NCBI GenBank assembly: GCA_048498995.1
Contig: JBEHWX010000047.1
Coordinates: forward strand, 1 to 44,076
Length of the DNA: 44,076 bases
Source: JBEHWX01 sp048498995
Lineage (GTDB): Bacteria > Bacteroidota > Ignavibacteria > OLB7
Direction: 5' to 3'
Shown: positions 1 to 8,577 of the stretch, one piece after another
Layout of the letters: the number at the start of each line of letters is the position of its first letter
Numbering within the stretch: the stretch's first letter is position 1
Notes under the pieces: model-generated
Databases searched by the model: none
Told to the model about the DNA's origin: nothing
The model's input: only the letters and a program-made list of their open reading frames with translations
Program-made: the position numbers and the translations under genes

Positions 1-147
1 TGCCACCTCGCGCCTACCACCTCGCGCCTGCCACCTCGCGCCTGCCACCTCGCGCCTACCACCTCGCGCCTGCCACCTCGCGCCTGCCACCTCGCGCCTG
101 CCACCTCGCGCCTACCACCTCGCGCCTACCACCTCGCGCCTGCCACC
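1..147. repeat. 14-bp tandem repeat array (left edge)
   Basis: Ten complete head-to-tail copies of a 14-bp unit (TGCCACCTCGCGCC) plus a 7-base partial copy. Copies vary only at the second base, G or A, in the order G A G G A G G G A A. The array ends about 30 bp before the stop codon of the PARG-like gene and begins at the window edge, so its true length is unknown. There are no spacers, which rules out CRISPR. It is probably a noncoding minisatellite at which the contig was broken. Confidence 0.95.
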
Positions 148-177
148 CCACCGACACATTTCGTACGCGAGGGAGAC

Positions 178-1062
178 TCAGATATCTCCAACGTTTCCTT
201 CGTGCGCGATTCCACCGAACAGCTCCATGAAGGGGCGCAGATTCGTCCGCTCCGTCGAGCCGTCCATGACCGCGAAGAGGACGTGCCTGAAGCGTCCCCA
301 GAACGGTCCATCCGGCCCCAGCTCCTCCCGGAAGATCGTCGCCACCTGGGCCGGATCGTTACGGAACACGCCGCAGCCCCAGGCGCCGAGCACGAGAGCC
401 GTGCAGGCGTTGGCCGCGGCGACCGCCAACACCTTGCCGGCGCGCCGACGCAGTACCGACTCGATACGCGGCTCATCCTCCGGCTGGTTGGTCCGAATGG
501 CGCCGGCATTGGGTGCCGGTGAGGTGAGAATATCCACGCGATAGGGGGCGTCGAGCAGGGCGCCGTCATCGCGGCGGAAGACGGCGCAGCCGGGCGAGTA
601 GATCACGCGGTCGGTGTAGAGCAGGCTGCGGCCGGCACGATGCGTTTCGTAGAAGTCCGAGCAGGTGAGCAGGCTCGGATAGAGTGCCGAGCTCCGCGCT
701 AGGCTTTCCTCCTGCGCGTGAGCCCCACGCAGAAATCCTCCGCCGGGATTGCGCGCCGACGCGAAGTTGAGAACACCGATCCGCTCCCCGGCAAGCTCCC
801 CCGCCAGTCGCTCGCTCGCCGCGAGCGTGGTTTCATCGGTAACGGAGAAGGTGGTGGCCGGGAATGGCGCGCGCTCGGAAAGGACCTTCCCTTTCAGATG
901 ATCCAGTTCGAGCGGCAGGTAGTAGCGCGTGTTCCGCGCGCACTCATCCCTGTGGGACGCAAGCTCCACCTCGACTCCCGAGACGGCGGTGTATCGGCCC
1001 TCGTCGAGAATACGGAGCGTGTCGCGAGCGATATCTGTACGGTTCATATGGTAGTGTATCAT
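178..1062 (-). CDS. Microbial-type poly(ADP-ribose) glycohydrolase (PARG) family protein
   Basis: A 294-residue protein of the bacterial PARG / DUF2263 (TIGR02452) family, macrodomain-fold enzymes that remove ADP-ribose from proteins. The diagnostic signature is present: NFASARNPGGG at residues 99-109, with the glycine triplet at 107-109, then QEE at 117-119, whose second Glu is the catalytic acid of this family. Downstream, the GAWGCGVFRNDP segment fits the family's phosphate-binding loop. Two in-frame ATGs lie five codons apart (1062 and 1047). Neither has a clear Shine-Dalgarno sequence, so the start is uncertain by five residues. It is the last gene of a leftward group, 138 bp beyond the glycerate kinase, and its stop lies about 30 bp from the 14-bp repeat array. 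No ADP-ribosyltransferase is visible nearby, so its target is unknown. Family assignment is firm; the physiological role is open. Confidence 0.9.
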   Translation of the reverse strand: MIHYHMNRTDIARDTLRILDEGRYTAVSGVEVELASHRDECARNTRYYLPLELDHLKGKVLSERAPFPATTFSVTDETTLAASERLAGELAGERIGVLNFASARNPGGGFLRGAHAQEESLARSSALYPSLLTCSDFYETHRAGRSLLYTDRVIYSPGCAVFRRDDGALLDAPYRVDILTSPAPNAGAIRTNQPEDEPRIESVLRRRAGKVLAVAAANACTALVLGAWGCGVFRNDPAQVATIFREELGPDGPFWGRFRHVLFAVMDGSTERTNLRPFMELFGGIAHEGNVGDI

Positions 1063-1174
1063 GGATGGAGGAGGATCGCGCCCCGCGATGGTGGCGGGTA
1101 TCCTCCCAATCCGATTTCTTCAATGATATGGCTCCGGCGTGGCGGACGGAGCGCTCGTAATGGGTTGGCGATCC

Positions 1175-1210
1175 GGATCGGATCAGATCGCGGGATCGGA
1201 TCAGATCGCG
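1175..1210. repeat. 18-bp tandem duplication across the glycerate kinase stop
   Basis: Two exact adjacent copies of GGATCGGATCAGATCGCG. The second copy contains the TGA stop (1201-1203) of the glycerate kinase, so the duplication sits exactly at the 3' end of the gene. It is one of several 14-18-bp tandem duplications in this window. Confidence 0.9.
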
Positions 1211-2331
1211 TCGATGACCGCCGGAAGCTCGGCACGAAGCCGCTCGCGGAGCATCGCGAGCGCGGATGCGCTTCCGCTGGAATCGTCGCGATGCTCACGG
1301 CCGAGCTCGACGATCGTTACGCCGAGGCGCCGCTCAAACTCCTCCACCGCCCCTTCCACTCGTCCGGCCACGATCAGGCAGGGAACGCCGGCGCGGCGCG
1401 CACGCGCGGCCACCTTCGCCGCACCCTTGCCGAGCAGGGTCTTGCGGTCCACCGAGCCCTCGCCGGTGATCACCAGCGATGCTCCGCGAAGATGTCCGTC
1501 CATGTCGACCGCGTCGAGCACCGCGTCGGCGCCGCCGATGAGCGTGGCGCCGAGAAACGCCGCGAGGCCGCCGCCGAGCCCGCCCGCGGCTCCCGAGCCG
1601 GGCCCCGCATCGAGCGGACGCGCAAGGTCGCGGCGGACCAGATCATCCAGAGCTCTTCCCCCCGCTTCGAGCTCACGCGCGGTCTCCGGGCTCGCCCCCT
1701 TCTGTCCGGCGAAGAGGAGCGCCGCGCCATCCGGTCCGGCGAGCGGATTCAGAACGTCGCAGAGCGCGGTGATCACGATGCCGCGCATCGACGGATCGAG
1801 CGTCCCCTCGATCCTCGCGATCCGTCCGAGCGACGCGCCGACCGGCTCCAGCGGCGCGCCGGAGGCATCGACGAACCGGTAGCCGAGCGCGGAGGCCATG
1901 CCGATGCCGCAGTCGTGCGTGGCGGTGTCTCCGAGCCCGATGGACATGCTCCGGCAGCCGAGGCTTGCCAGCCCGAGCAGCAGCTCGCCGATGCCGCGCG
2001 TGCAGAGCAACTCCGGATGGCGCCTCCGGACCGGCACATCGGCGAGCGCGACCACGGAGGCCGCCTCCATGATCCCCTCGTTCCCCATCACACCGACCAT
2101 GCACTCCCGAAGATCTCCGAGCGCGTCATGCGCCGCCAGCTTCACGTACCGACCTCCCCGTGCCCTGACGATCGCGCGCGTGGTTCCCCTGCCGCCATCG
2201 CCGAGCGGAAGCTCCACCGGCGCGAGGTCGCGGCCGAGTCCGGCAACGACGGATGCCATCATCCCGGCGGCCTCGAATGCCTCCATGGTTCCCTTGTAGC
2301 CGTAGGGCGCGATGATGATGGTGCGTGCCAT
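1201..2331 (-). CDS. Glycerate 2-kinase (GlxK/GarK family)
   Basis: A 376-residue protein, the normal length for the type I glycerate kinase family (PF02595), which phosphorylates D-glycerate with ATP. It begins MARTIIIAPYGYKGTMEA, matching the family's N-terminal 'iaPdsfKGs' strand and loop. Family blocks follow in order: LPLGDGGRGTTRAI (about residues 41-54), the GLGDTATHDCGIGMASALG block, CDVLNPLAGPDGAA, GPGSGAAGGLGGGL and ITGEGSVDRKTLLGKG near residue 305. The open frame extends upstream of 2331 but only this ATG starts at the conserved N terminus. It is 64 bp downstream of the Omp85 gene on the same strand and may be co-transcribed with it. The extreme 3' end is covered by an 18-bp tandem duplication, which has shaped the last residues. 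Whether the product is 2- or 3-phosphoglycerate cannot be told from sequence. Confidence 0.9.
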   Translation of the reverse strand: MARTIIIAPYGYKGTMEAFEAAGMMASVVAGLGRDLAPVELPLGDGGRGTTRAIVRARGGRYVKLAAHDALGDLRECMVGVMGNEGIMEAASVVALADVPVRRRHPELLCTRGIGELLLGLASLGCRSMSIGLGDTATHDCGIGMASALGYRFVDASGAPLEPVGASLGRIARIEGTLDPSMRGIVITALCDVLNPLAGPDGAALLFAGQKGASPETARELEAGGRALDDLVRRDLARPLDAGPGSGAAGGLGGGLAAFLGATLIGGADAVLDAVDMDGHLRGASLVITGEGSVDRKTLLGKGAAKVAARARRAGVPCLIVAGRVEGAVEEFERRLGVTIVELGREHRDDSSGSASALAMLRERLRAELPAVIDAI

Positions 2332-2395
2332 GGTCGCCTGGTTGGAATCGAATGAATGACGGACACGGTTTGGGGAGCGGGCGCGCGCGGCGAGA

Positions 2396-4219
2396 TCAGA
2401 ACTGGTTCGCCAGACCGACGTAGACCTTGCCGGTCTCGAACGTATCTCCCTTGCCGAGCGCGAAGGAGACGCGGGCCAGGCCGATCGGCGTCTCGATCTG
2501 TGCGCCCACGCCGTAGCCGAAGATCCACTCCTCGAATTGCGCGAGCCCCTGGATCGGATCGTCCGGACGGAGGTAGTAGCCGCCGTCGAAGAAGATCGCC
2601 GCATAGGAAAGTCCGGAAAGGAGCAGCCGGAGCTCGGTGGTCCCCCAGGCACGTCGCGAGGCGCGGATCAGGTTCTCGCGATAGCCTCGCACGGTCCCCT
2701 GTCCTCCGAACCGGAAGAGGTCGCTCTCCTCGAGCCGATCGCCGCGGATCTCGCCGCCATGCAGTCCACCGGCCATCACGAGCGATCGGCTGAGCGGGAT
2801 GTAGCCTTCCATGTCGACCTCGATCCGCTGACGCGATTCGGAGCCGGTGGGATCGAGCGTGTCGCAGACCGGGCGGCCGCGGATCCGCTTGGAGCCGACC
2901 GAATAGCTGGTCGAGTAGAGCACGCCGGTCACCGGGTTCAGCGGATGCGAGCGGGTATCGTAGAGCACGCCGAGCGTGGTGCTGAGCAGGCTGCTGTTGA
3001 GCAACTGGCGATCGCATGGAACGGTCGTGTCGATCTCCGGGATCGTTTCATCGAGCGAGCCACCGAGGCGGATCGAGACCGCGTCGCTCAGGCCGTAGTA
3101 GAAGTCGCCGGCCAGATAGCGCTGCACGTAGCTCGGCAGATAGGTCTGCGCCGCTTCCTGATGCTGACGGTAGGAGAGCTCGACGTCGAGCGGAAAGCGG
3201 AAGAGGAACGGCTCGCCGTAGCGGACCTCGAGCTCCTGCGCGGTCTTGCTCTGCTTCTGCCATCGGACGGCGAACTTCCGTCCGGTGCCGAACATGTTCC
3301 GGAAGGCGAAGTTCAGCAGGCCGGTCACGGTGCCCGATTCGTCGGGGGTCTCCGGCGGCTGGTAGCCGATCACGCCGTCGAAGGTGTTGGAGTTCCCCTC
3401 CTTCACCGTGATCAGCATGCCGTAGCGTCCGGAATCATCGCGATAGAGCTGCGGCTCCTCCACCTCGCTGAAGACGTTGAGCCGGATGAGGCGGCTCTTG
3501 ACCTGAGCGGCGAGCTTGTCGGTGAACTGCTCGCCGGGAGGCACCGCCGCGGCGGTGATGATCAGGTCGCGATCGGTCTCGGTGTTGCCGCGGACATCGA
3601 CCTGGTCGATCGCCACGCGATCGCCGAGATCGAGCTCGATCCCCAGGTCGACATGGGAGCCGGAGTCGAGCGGATCGAGGGTCACCAGGCGCGCGACGGC
3701 CAGCGGAAAGCCGCGATCGTTGGCGATCGACACGATGGAACGGAGATGTTCGTCGAGGCGCGGGGTGGAGTAGTATTCCCCGGTCAGCTCGTCGAGGCGG
3801 GCACCGGAGCTCGCGATGAACGCGGCGGCCGAATCGGGGATGATCGCGGCGCGGCGCACCATGGCGCGCGGCCCCTCGGTGATGCTCACGCGCCCGGAGG
3901 AATCGATCTCGACGCGGGCGCCGAAGAATCCCGCATCGACATAGGCGGTCTGGAGCGCCACGCGGGCGGAGTCGCGGGATGCCGAGGCGAGGATGGCGGC
4001 AACGTAGTCCGGCGTGAAATAGCGCGCGCCGACGATCTCGGGGGGAACGCCCTGCGCAAGGGCGGTGCCGCCGACGGCGCCGCAGAGCAGGGCGATGCCG
4101 AGCGAGACCAGAAGCGAGAGCGCGAGAAGAAATCCGCGGAGAGGGGGTGGCGACGTGGTGGCGCGCCGCGCCGGGCGCGGCGGCCGAAGAACCAGGGTTG
4201 CTGCGGGTTGCTCCTTCAC
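2396..4219 (-). CDS. Omp85/BamA-TamA family outer-membrane protein
   Basis: A 607-residue outer-membrane beta-barrel protein of the Omp85 superfamily, whose members insert or export proteins at the outer membrane. The N terminus has basic residues followed by a hydrophobic stretch ending GGTALAQG (about residues 30-57), a signal peptide. Residues about 58-280 look like three POTRA-type repeats; the third is the clearest, from VAIDQVDVRGNTETD. The rest is a barrel with the superfamily L6 motif as FGGQGTVRGYRENL and a terminal outer-membrane signal ending VYVGLANQF. It is shorter than canonical BamA (about 800 aa), so a TamA-like or accessory role is more likely than the essential BamA. Translation begins at GTG, which overlaps the TGA of the preceding YigZ gene (GTGA), implying coupled translation. 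Confidence 0.88.
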   Translation of the reverse strand: MKEQPAATLVLRPPRPARRATTSPPPLRGFLLALSLLVSLGIALLCGAVGGTALAQGVPPEIVGARYFTPDYVAAILASASRDSARVALQTAYVDAGFFGARVEIDSSGRVSITEGPRAMVRRAAIIPDSAAAFIASSGARLDELTGEYYSTPRLDEHLRSIVSIANDRGFPLAVARLVTLDPLDSGSHVDLGIELDLGDRVAIDQVDVRGNTETDRDLIITAAAVPPGEQFTDKLAAQVKSRLIRLNVFSEVEEPQLYRDDSGRYGMLITVKEGNSNTFDGVIGYQPPETPDESGTVTGLLNFAFRNMFGTGRKFAVRWQKQSKTAQELEVRYGEPFLFRFPLDVELSYRQHQEAAQTYLPSYVQRYLAGDFYYGLSDAVSIRLGGSLDETIPEIDTTVPCDRQLLNSSLLSTTLGVLYDTRSHPLNPVTGVLYSTSYSVGSKRIRGRPVCDTLDPTGSESRQRIEVDMEGYIPLSRSLVMAGGLHGGEIRGDRLEESDLFRFGGQGTVRGYRENLIRASRRAWGTTELRLLLSGLSYAAIFFDGGYYLRPDDPIQGLAQFEEWIFGYGVGAQIETPIGLARVSFALGKGDTFETGKVYVGLANQF

Positions 4220-4848
4220 ACGTTGGGACGATCGATCTGGGCGAGGTTGACCATGCCGGCGCGCCCCTGCGAGATATCGGTCAGCAGCGCGGAGAACTCC
4301 TCCAGCTGATCGCGTCGGAGCTCGATGGTATAGCGGACGATATCCTCGAACTCCTCCTCCATCGTCAGCGCGTAACGCTCGACGAGCTGACGAACGGCAC
4401 GCATATCGTCGTAGGTCGTGAAGATCCTGACCGATTCGGTCTGGTGGCGCACCAGCTCTCCGGCCTCGTCGAGGGCGGCCTGGGCGGCCTCACCGTAGGC
4501 GCGGACAAGTCCGCCGACGCCGAGCTTGGTGCCGCCGAAGTAGCGGGTGACGACGACCATGCAGTCGACCAGATCGCGCTGCTGAAGGACGAAGAGAATC
4601 GGTTTGCCGGCCGAGCCGGAGGGCTCGCCATCGTCGGCGAAACGATACTGCAGTCCGTCGGGCGCCAGACGATAGGCGTAACAATTGTGAGTGGCGTCCC
4701 AGAACTCCTTCTGAATCTTCGCCAGCTCGGAGGCGGCCTCCTCCTTGCTTCCGACGGGAATGGCGGTGGAGATGAACCGTGATCCGCGAACCTTGATCTC
4801 CGTCCTGGAACGCCGTCCGATCGTTTTCACTGAGGCCACTATGGACAT
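4216..4848 (-). CDS. YigZ/IMPACT family protein
   Basis: A 210-residue protein of the conserved YigZ (UPF0029/IMPACT) family. Its N-terminal domain carries the signature FADDGEPSGSAGKPIL (about residues 69-84), followed by MVVVTRYFGGTKLGVGGLVRAYG. The C-terminal domain of roughly 75 residues has the ferredoxin-like EF-G-IV-type fold expected for the family (DUF1949 region, TYDDMRAVRQLVERY). The biochemical role is unresolved; the eukaryotic relative IMPACT acts on translational control. Length is normal (about 200-205 aa). The gene is divergent from bshA across 45 bp and its last bases overlap the GTG start of the Omp85 gene. No strong Shine-Dalgarno sequence precedes the ATG. Confidence 0.92.
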   Translation of the reverse strand: MSIVASVKTIGRRSRTEIKVRGSRFISTAIPVGSKEEAASELAKIQKEFWDATHNCYAYRLAPDGLQYRFADDGEPSGSAGKPILFVLQQRDLVDCMVVVTRYFGGTKLGVGGLVRAYGEAAQAALDEAGELVRHQTESVRIFTTYDDMRAVRQLVERYALTMEEEFEDIVRYTIELRRDQLEEFSALLTDISQGRAGMVNLAQIDRPNV

Positions 4849-4879
4849 TGCTTAACGCGTCTTCTCGCGAACATTGTAC

Positions 4880-4887
4880 TAACTTAG
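4880..4887 (+). promoter_or_regulatory. Candidate -7 promoter element of bshA
   Basis: TAACTTAG lies six bases before the bshA ATG and fits TAnnTTTG with one change. It sits inside CTAACTTAG, a 9-bp dyad whose reverse strand also reads TAAGTTAG, so the 45-bp divergent spacer could carry back-to-back elements for yigZ and bshA. No clear -33 element is seen. This is inference. Confidence 0.3.
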
Positions 4888-4893
4888 AGCACC

Positions 4894-6057
4894 ATGAATA
4901 TAGGCATTACCTGCTACCCCACGTATGGTGGAAGCGGCGTCGTAGCAACCGAGCTCGGCAAGGAGCTCGCGGCCCGCGGACATCAGGTACACTTCATTTC
5001 CTACGCTCTTCCCTTTCGCCTCGACGGCTTCATGGAGAACATCTTCTTCCATGAGGTCGAGCTCCCGGAATACCCGCTGTTCGAGGTGGATCTCTACTCA
5101 CTTTCGCTGACCAGCAAGATGGTCGACGTGGTGCTGTACGACGAGCTGGACCTTCTGCACGTTCACTACGCAATCCCCCACGCCACCAGCGCCTACAACG
5201 CCAAACTGATCCTGAACGAGCAGGGACGCGATATCAAGATCATCACGACCCTTCACGGAACCGATATCACGCTGATCGGGCTGGACCCGACGCTCTTGCC
5301 GCTGGTCCGCTTCTCGATCGAGAAGTCCGACGGCGTGACCGCGGTGAGCCGGTTCCTGAAGGAGAAGACGCTGACCAACTTCAACCTCGACCGCCCGATC
5401 GAGGTGATCCCGAACTTCGTCAACACCGAGACCTGGCAGCGCAAGGACGGAGAGCGCCTGCGGGCGCAGTTCGCGCCGAACGGCGAGGCGATCCTGGTGC
5501 ACACCAGCAACTTCCGTCCGGTCAAGCGGGTCAACGACGTGATCCGCGTCTTCGCGCAGGTTCAGGAGAAGGTGCCGGCCAAGCTGCTGATGATCGGCGA
5601 CGGCCCGGACCGCGCCGAGGCCGAGCGCCTGTCGCGCGAGCTCGGCATCGCCGAGCATACCCGCTTCCTCGGCAAGCAGAACGCGCTGGTGGAGATCTTC
5701 TCGGCCAGCGATCTGTTCCTGATGCCGAGCCAGTCGGAGAGCTTCGGCCTTTCGGCGCTCGAGGCCATGGCCTGCGGACTTCCGGCGCTCACCAGCTCGG
5801 TCGGCGGCCTGCCGGAGCTCAACGTCCACGGCGTTACCGGCTATATCTGCGAGATCGGAGATATCGACCGGATGGCGCGCTACGCGATCGAGCTTCTGCA
5901 GCACAAGAAGAAGTACCAGCAGTTCAGCATCGCCGCCCGTGAGCGGGCCGAAAGCCACTTCTCCGCGCGCGACATCATCCCTCAGTACGAAGACTACTAC
6001 CGGCGCATCCTCGCCGGTGAGCCGACCACCGTCGCCCCGGGGGACCGCCGCTACTGA
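4894..6057 (+). CDS. bshA: N-acetyl-alpha-D-glucosaminyl L-malate synthase BshA
   Basis: A 387-residue GT4-family glycosyltransferase, slightly longer than usual for BshA (about 375-380). BshA joins GlcNAc from UDP-GlcNAc to L-malate, the first step of bacillithiol synthesis in the cytoplasm. The N terminus reads MNIGITCYPTYGGSGVVATELG, the hallmark BshA opening. LHVHYAIPHA and TTLHGTDITLIG follow, and the GT4 donor-binding EX7E motif is ESFGLSALEA with MACGLPALTSSVGGLPE after it. The start is preceded by TAACTTAG only six bases upstream and no Shine-Dalgarno sequence, which suggests a leaderless or very short-leader message. It is 117 bp upstream of the IMPase-family gene on the same strand. 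The deacetylase BshB and cysteine ligase BshC are not in this window. Confidence 0.95.
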   Translation: MNIGITCYPTYGGSGVVATELGKELAARGHQVHFISYALPFRLDGFMENIFFHEVELPEYPLFEVDLYSLSLTSKMVDVVLYDELDLLHVHYAIPHATSAYNAKLILNEQGRDIKIITTLHGTDITLIGLDPTLLPLVRFSIEKSDGVTAVSRFLKEKTLTNFNLDRPIEVIPNFVNTETWQRKDGERLRAQFAPNGEAILVHTSNFRPVKRVNDVIRVFAQVQEKVPAKLLMIGDGPDRAEAERLSRELGIAEHTRFLGKQNALVEIFSASDLFLMPSQSESFGLSALEAMACGLPALTSSVGGLPELNVHGVTGYICEIGDIDRMARYAIELLQHKKKYQQFSIAARERAESHFSARDIIPQYEDYYRRILAGEPTTVAPGDRRY

Positions 6058-6174
6058 CCGATCGTCCGATCCCGGCCGGCCGGCCCGATCGGTACGCGAT
6101 TGGTGACGGTTTCCGGGACGACGTCCGGATCGACGAGGCGATTCCAGGTTGGCACGAACTATTTGCGAGATTCC

Positions 6175-7035
6175 ATGCAGGCAACAGACTTCGATAACGG
6201 CGGCCGCTACGACGATCTTCTCAGGATCGCGGTCGAGGCCGCCCGCAGGGCCGGCGAGCTGATCCGCTCGCGCGTCGACGACGACATCGACGTGAAATTC
6301 AAGGAGGAAGGGATCCACAATCTCGTCACCGAGATGGATGTTGCCTCCGAAAAGCTCATCAAGGAGATCATCGGCTCCCAGCTCGAGGGGGCGCGGTTTC
6401 TCGCCGAGGAGTCGGGGGGAAATCACGACCTGACCGAGCTGACCTGGGTCGTCGACCCGATCGACGGGACGGTGAACTACGCGCACGGCATCCCGATCTA
6501 CTGTGTCTCGATCGCGGCCGTGGAGAAGAACGAGCCGGTGGTCGGGGTGATCTACAATCCGAATCTCGACGAGCTCTTCACCGCCACCAAGGGGGGCGGA
6601 GCCTTCCTGAACGGGAAGCGGCTGTCGGTGAGCGACACGGCGGCGATCGAAAAGTCGTTCCTGGTGACCGGATTCCCCTACAACGTGTCGGAGAATCCGT
6701 TCGGGTGCATCGACGCCTTCGTGGAGCTGATGAAGATCGGCATCCCGATCCGGCGCCTCGGCTCGGCCGCGCTCGACCTGGCCTACGTCGCGGCCGGACG
6801 CTTCGATGGATTCTGGGAGGTGGCGCTCAACGAGTGGGACGTGGCCGCCGGCGCGCTCCTGGTGGCCGAGGCGGGTGGCCGGGTCGAGACCTACGCCCCG
6901 ACCCCGGCCGGGACCATCCTCATCACCGACAGGATCCTGGCAACCAACGGCGCGCTGCACGACACGCTGCACGACGTGCTCACCCACGTGAAGGTGGTGA
7001 CCGAGGGAATCCCGCCGAGGAACTGCCCGCCGTGA
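6175..7035 (+). CDS. Inositol monophosphatase family protein (SuhB-like)
   Basis: A 286-residue magnesium-dependent sugar-phosphatase of the IMPase superfamily. The metal-binding motifs are complete: EESGG (about residue 79), WVVDPIDGTVNYAHG (about residues 90-104) and EWDVAAGALLVAEAGG near the C terminus. The substrate could be inositol-1-phosphate or another phosphorylated metabolite such as histidinol phosphate or 3'-phosphoadenosine 5'-phosphate; the sequence does not decide. The open frame continues 25 codons upstream, but the ATG at 6175 gives the normal family N terminus. No strong Shine-Dalgarno sequence is present. It follows bshA and faces the PABA genes across a terminator hairpin at 7071-7108. 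Confidence 0.9.
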   Translation: MQATDFDNGGRYDDLLRIAVEAARRAGELIRSRVDDDIDVKFKEEGIHNLVTEMDVASEKLIKEIIGSQLEGARFLAEESGGNHDLTELTWVVDPIDGTVNYAHGIPIYCVSIAAVEKNEPVVGVIYNPNLDELFTATKGGGAFLNGKRLSVSDTAAIEKSFLVTGFPYNVSENPFGCIDAFVELMKIGIPIRRLGSAALDLAYVAAGRFDGFWEVALNEWDVAAGALLVAEAGGRVETYAPTPAGTILITDRILATNGALHDTLHDVLTHVKVVTEGIPPRNCPP

Positions 7036-7070
7036 GCGCGGCACGATGAATCGGCTCTCGACGAAAGCAG

Positions 7071-7108
7071 CATCGGCTCCCCTTCACCCGGAAGAGGAGC
7101 CGATGTCG
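7071..7108 (+). terminator. Rho-independent terminator of the IMPase gene
   Basis: Perfect 10-bp inverted repeat, CATCGGCTCC (7071-7080) and GGAGCCGATG (7096-7105), separated by 15 bases and followed within three bases by TTTT. It lies between the converging IMPase and pabC-like genes. Confidence 0.75.
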
Positions 7109-7150
7109 TTTTGCGGATGTCGTTGCACGGCGACGGAATCGTCCAGAGCG

Positions 7151-7996
7151 TCAGCGTCCCTCGAGCTCACGCAGGAGCAGGTCGGCCAGAAGGAGCGTCA
7201 CCGGACCGGGGCGGCCGTCGCCGAACGGGGCGGCATCCAGCGTGAGCGCCGGAAGCACGCCGCGCGCCGCGTTGGTGGTGAAGCACTCGGCGGCGGAGGC
7301 CAGCGCGGCCCGATCGAATGCCCGCTCGCGCGTCTCGATGCCCCGCTCACGCGCAAGCTCCAGCACGCGGGCGCGCGCCACGCCGGGGAGCACGCCGAGC
7401 TCCAGCGGCGGGGTCACCAGCGCGCCGTCGATCACGCAGAAGAGATTGCTCACCGTTCCCTCGGCCACCATCCCCTCCCGCGTGATCAGCACTCCCTCGG
7501 CGGCTCCGCGGCGCGCGAGCTCCAGCGCTCCGAGGACCGACGGCAGATAGCTCGTCCCCTTCACGGCGACCTCCGTGGCCTGGCGCGCGTGCGGCGTCTC
7601 CAGCGTCACGAGGTGATGCTGCGCCTCGAGATCACGGGCCGAGGCGAGCGGCCGGACGCTTGCGAGAATCGTGGGAGGTGCATCGGGATCGGGACGCCAC
7701 CCGGCGGCCTGACCACGGCTCACGGTGAGGCGGAGCACGCAGTGGCCGGCATCGTTGGCGGCGACCGTTCGGGCCACGGCATCGGCGAGCAGCGCGCGCG
7801 CCGGCGGACGCATGCCGATCATCGCGGCGCTCCGCTCCAGCCGGTCGAGATGCCGATCGAGCAGCGGCGCGGCGCCGGCGCTGACGCGCATCGTCTCGAA
7901 CAGCCCGTCGCCGTAGAGGAACCCTCGGTCGAACGGCGAGATACGCGCCTCCGCGAACGGGACGATCTCTCCGTTCAGATAGATGAGACCGCTCAC
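7151..7996 (-). CDS. pabC: Aminodeoxychorismate lyase / fold-type IV PLP aminotransferase
   Basis: A 281-residue PLP-dependent enzyme of fold type IV. In folate synthesis PabC splits 4-amino-4-deoxychorismate into p-aminobenzoate and pyruvate. Visible features are the N-terminal YLNGEIVPFAEARISPFDRGFLYGDGLFETMR block, the Schiff-base lysine in VAVKGTSYLPSVLG, and EGTVSNLF, which contacts the cofactor. The lysine segment (KGTSYLPSVLG) also resembles D-amino-acid and branched-chain aminotransferases, so the assignment rests partly on neighbours. Translation most likely starts at GTG (7996), which overlaps the TGA of the glutamine amidotransferase gene (GTGA). Together with the upstream synthase this makes a compact three-gene unit, pabB-pabA-pabC. 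Confidence 0.78.
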   Translation of the reverse strand: MSGLIYLNGEIVPFAEARISPFDRGFLYGDGLFETMRVSAGAAPLLDRHLDRLERSAAMIGMRPPARALLADAVARTVAANDAGHCVLRLTVSRGQAAGWRPDPDAPPTILASVRPLASARDLEAQHHLVTLETPHARQATEVAVKGTSYLPSVLGALELARRGAAEGVLITREGMVAEGTVSNLFCVIDGALVTPPLELGVLPGVARARVLELARERGIETRERAFDRAALASAAECFTTNAARGVLPALTLDAAPFGDGRPGPVTLLLADLLLRELEGR

Positions 7997-8565
7997 GCCG
8001 CCACTCCGCGGAGGAAGCTCGCCAGCAGGAGCTTCCCCCCCTCGGTCATGATCGACTCCGGATGATACTGCACGCCGTAGACCGGCAGCGTACGGTGCTC
8101 CACGGCCATCACTTCCCCATCCTCCGCCCACCCGGTCACGCGAAGCGTGTCGGGAATCGAGTCGCGATCGAGCATGAGGGAATGATAGCGGGTCGCGGTG
8201 AAGGGGCTCGGCAGGCCGGCGTGCAGCCCGCTCCCGTCATGATGGACCGGCGAGGTCTTTCCATGCATCACCGTGGGGGCCAGCACCACGCGGGCGCCGA
8301 AGACCTGTCCGATCGCCTGATGTCCGAGGCAGACGCCGAGGATCGGCACCCGTCCGGCGAGCCGTTCGATCAGCTCGAGCGTGATCCCCGCCTCGTTCGG
8401 CGTGCAGGGCCCGGGCGATATCACGATCCGGGAGGGGCTCATCTCCTCCACCTCGTCGACCGTGACGGCATCGTTGCGATGCACGACCGGATCGGCGCCG
8501 AGCTCTCCGAGATACTGCACCAGGTTGTAGGTGAAGGAATCGTAGTTGTCGATCACCAGTACCAT
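7993..8565 (-). CDS. pabA: Glutamine amidotransferase, PabA/TrpG type
   Basis: A 190-residue class I glutamine amidotransferase, the ammonia-supplying subunit of aminodeoxychorismate or anthranilate synthase. It starts MVLVIDNYDSFTYNLVQYLGE and has the oxyanion segment ISPGPCTPNEAG. The nucleophile Cys lies in GVCLGHQAIG (about residue 79), and the catalytic His and Glu lie in QYHPES. A good Shine-Dalgarno sequence (GAAGGAAGG) lies in the 12-bp gap after the upstream synthase gene. The stop overlaps the GTG of pabC. PabA and TrpG cannot be told apart by sequence, and a single subunit serves both enzymes in some bacteria. Confidence 0.9.
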   Translation of the reverse strand: MVLVIDNYDSFTYNLVQYLGELGADPVVHRNDAVTVDEVEEMSPSRIVISPGPCTPNEAGITLELIERLAGRVPILGVCLGHQAIGQVFGARVVLAPTVMHGKTSPVHHDGSGLHAGLPSPFTATRYHSLMLDRDSIPDTLRVTGWAEDGEVMAVEHRTLPVYGVQYHPESIMTEGGKLLLASFLRGVAA

Positions 8566-8577
8566 GCGCGCCTTCCT

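Noticed and set aside
1..147. CRISPR array
   Set aside because: The 14-bp units are directly adjacent with no unique spacers; the same holds for the array at 43981-44076.
6149..6166. Sigma-54-like promoter TTGGCACGAACTATTTGC before the IMPase gene
   Set aside because: The GG and GC doublets are two bases further apart than the strict -24/-12 spacing allows.
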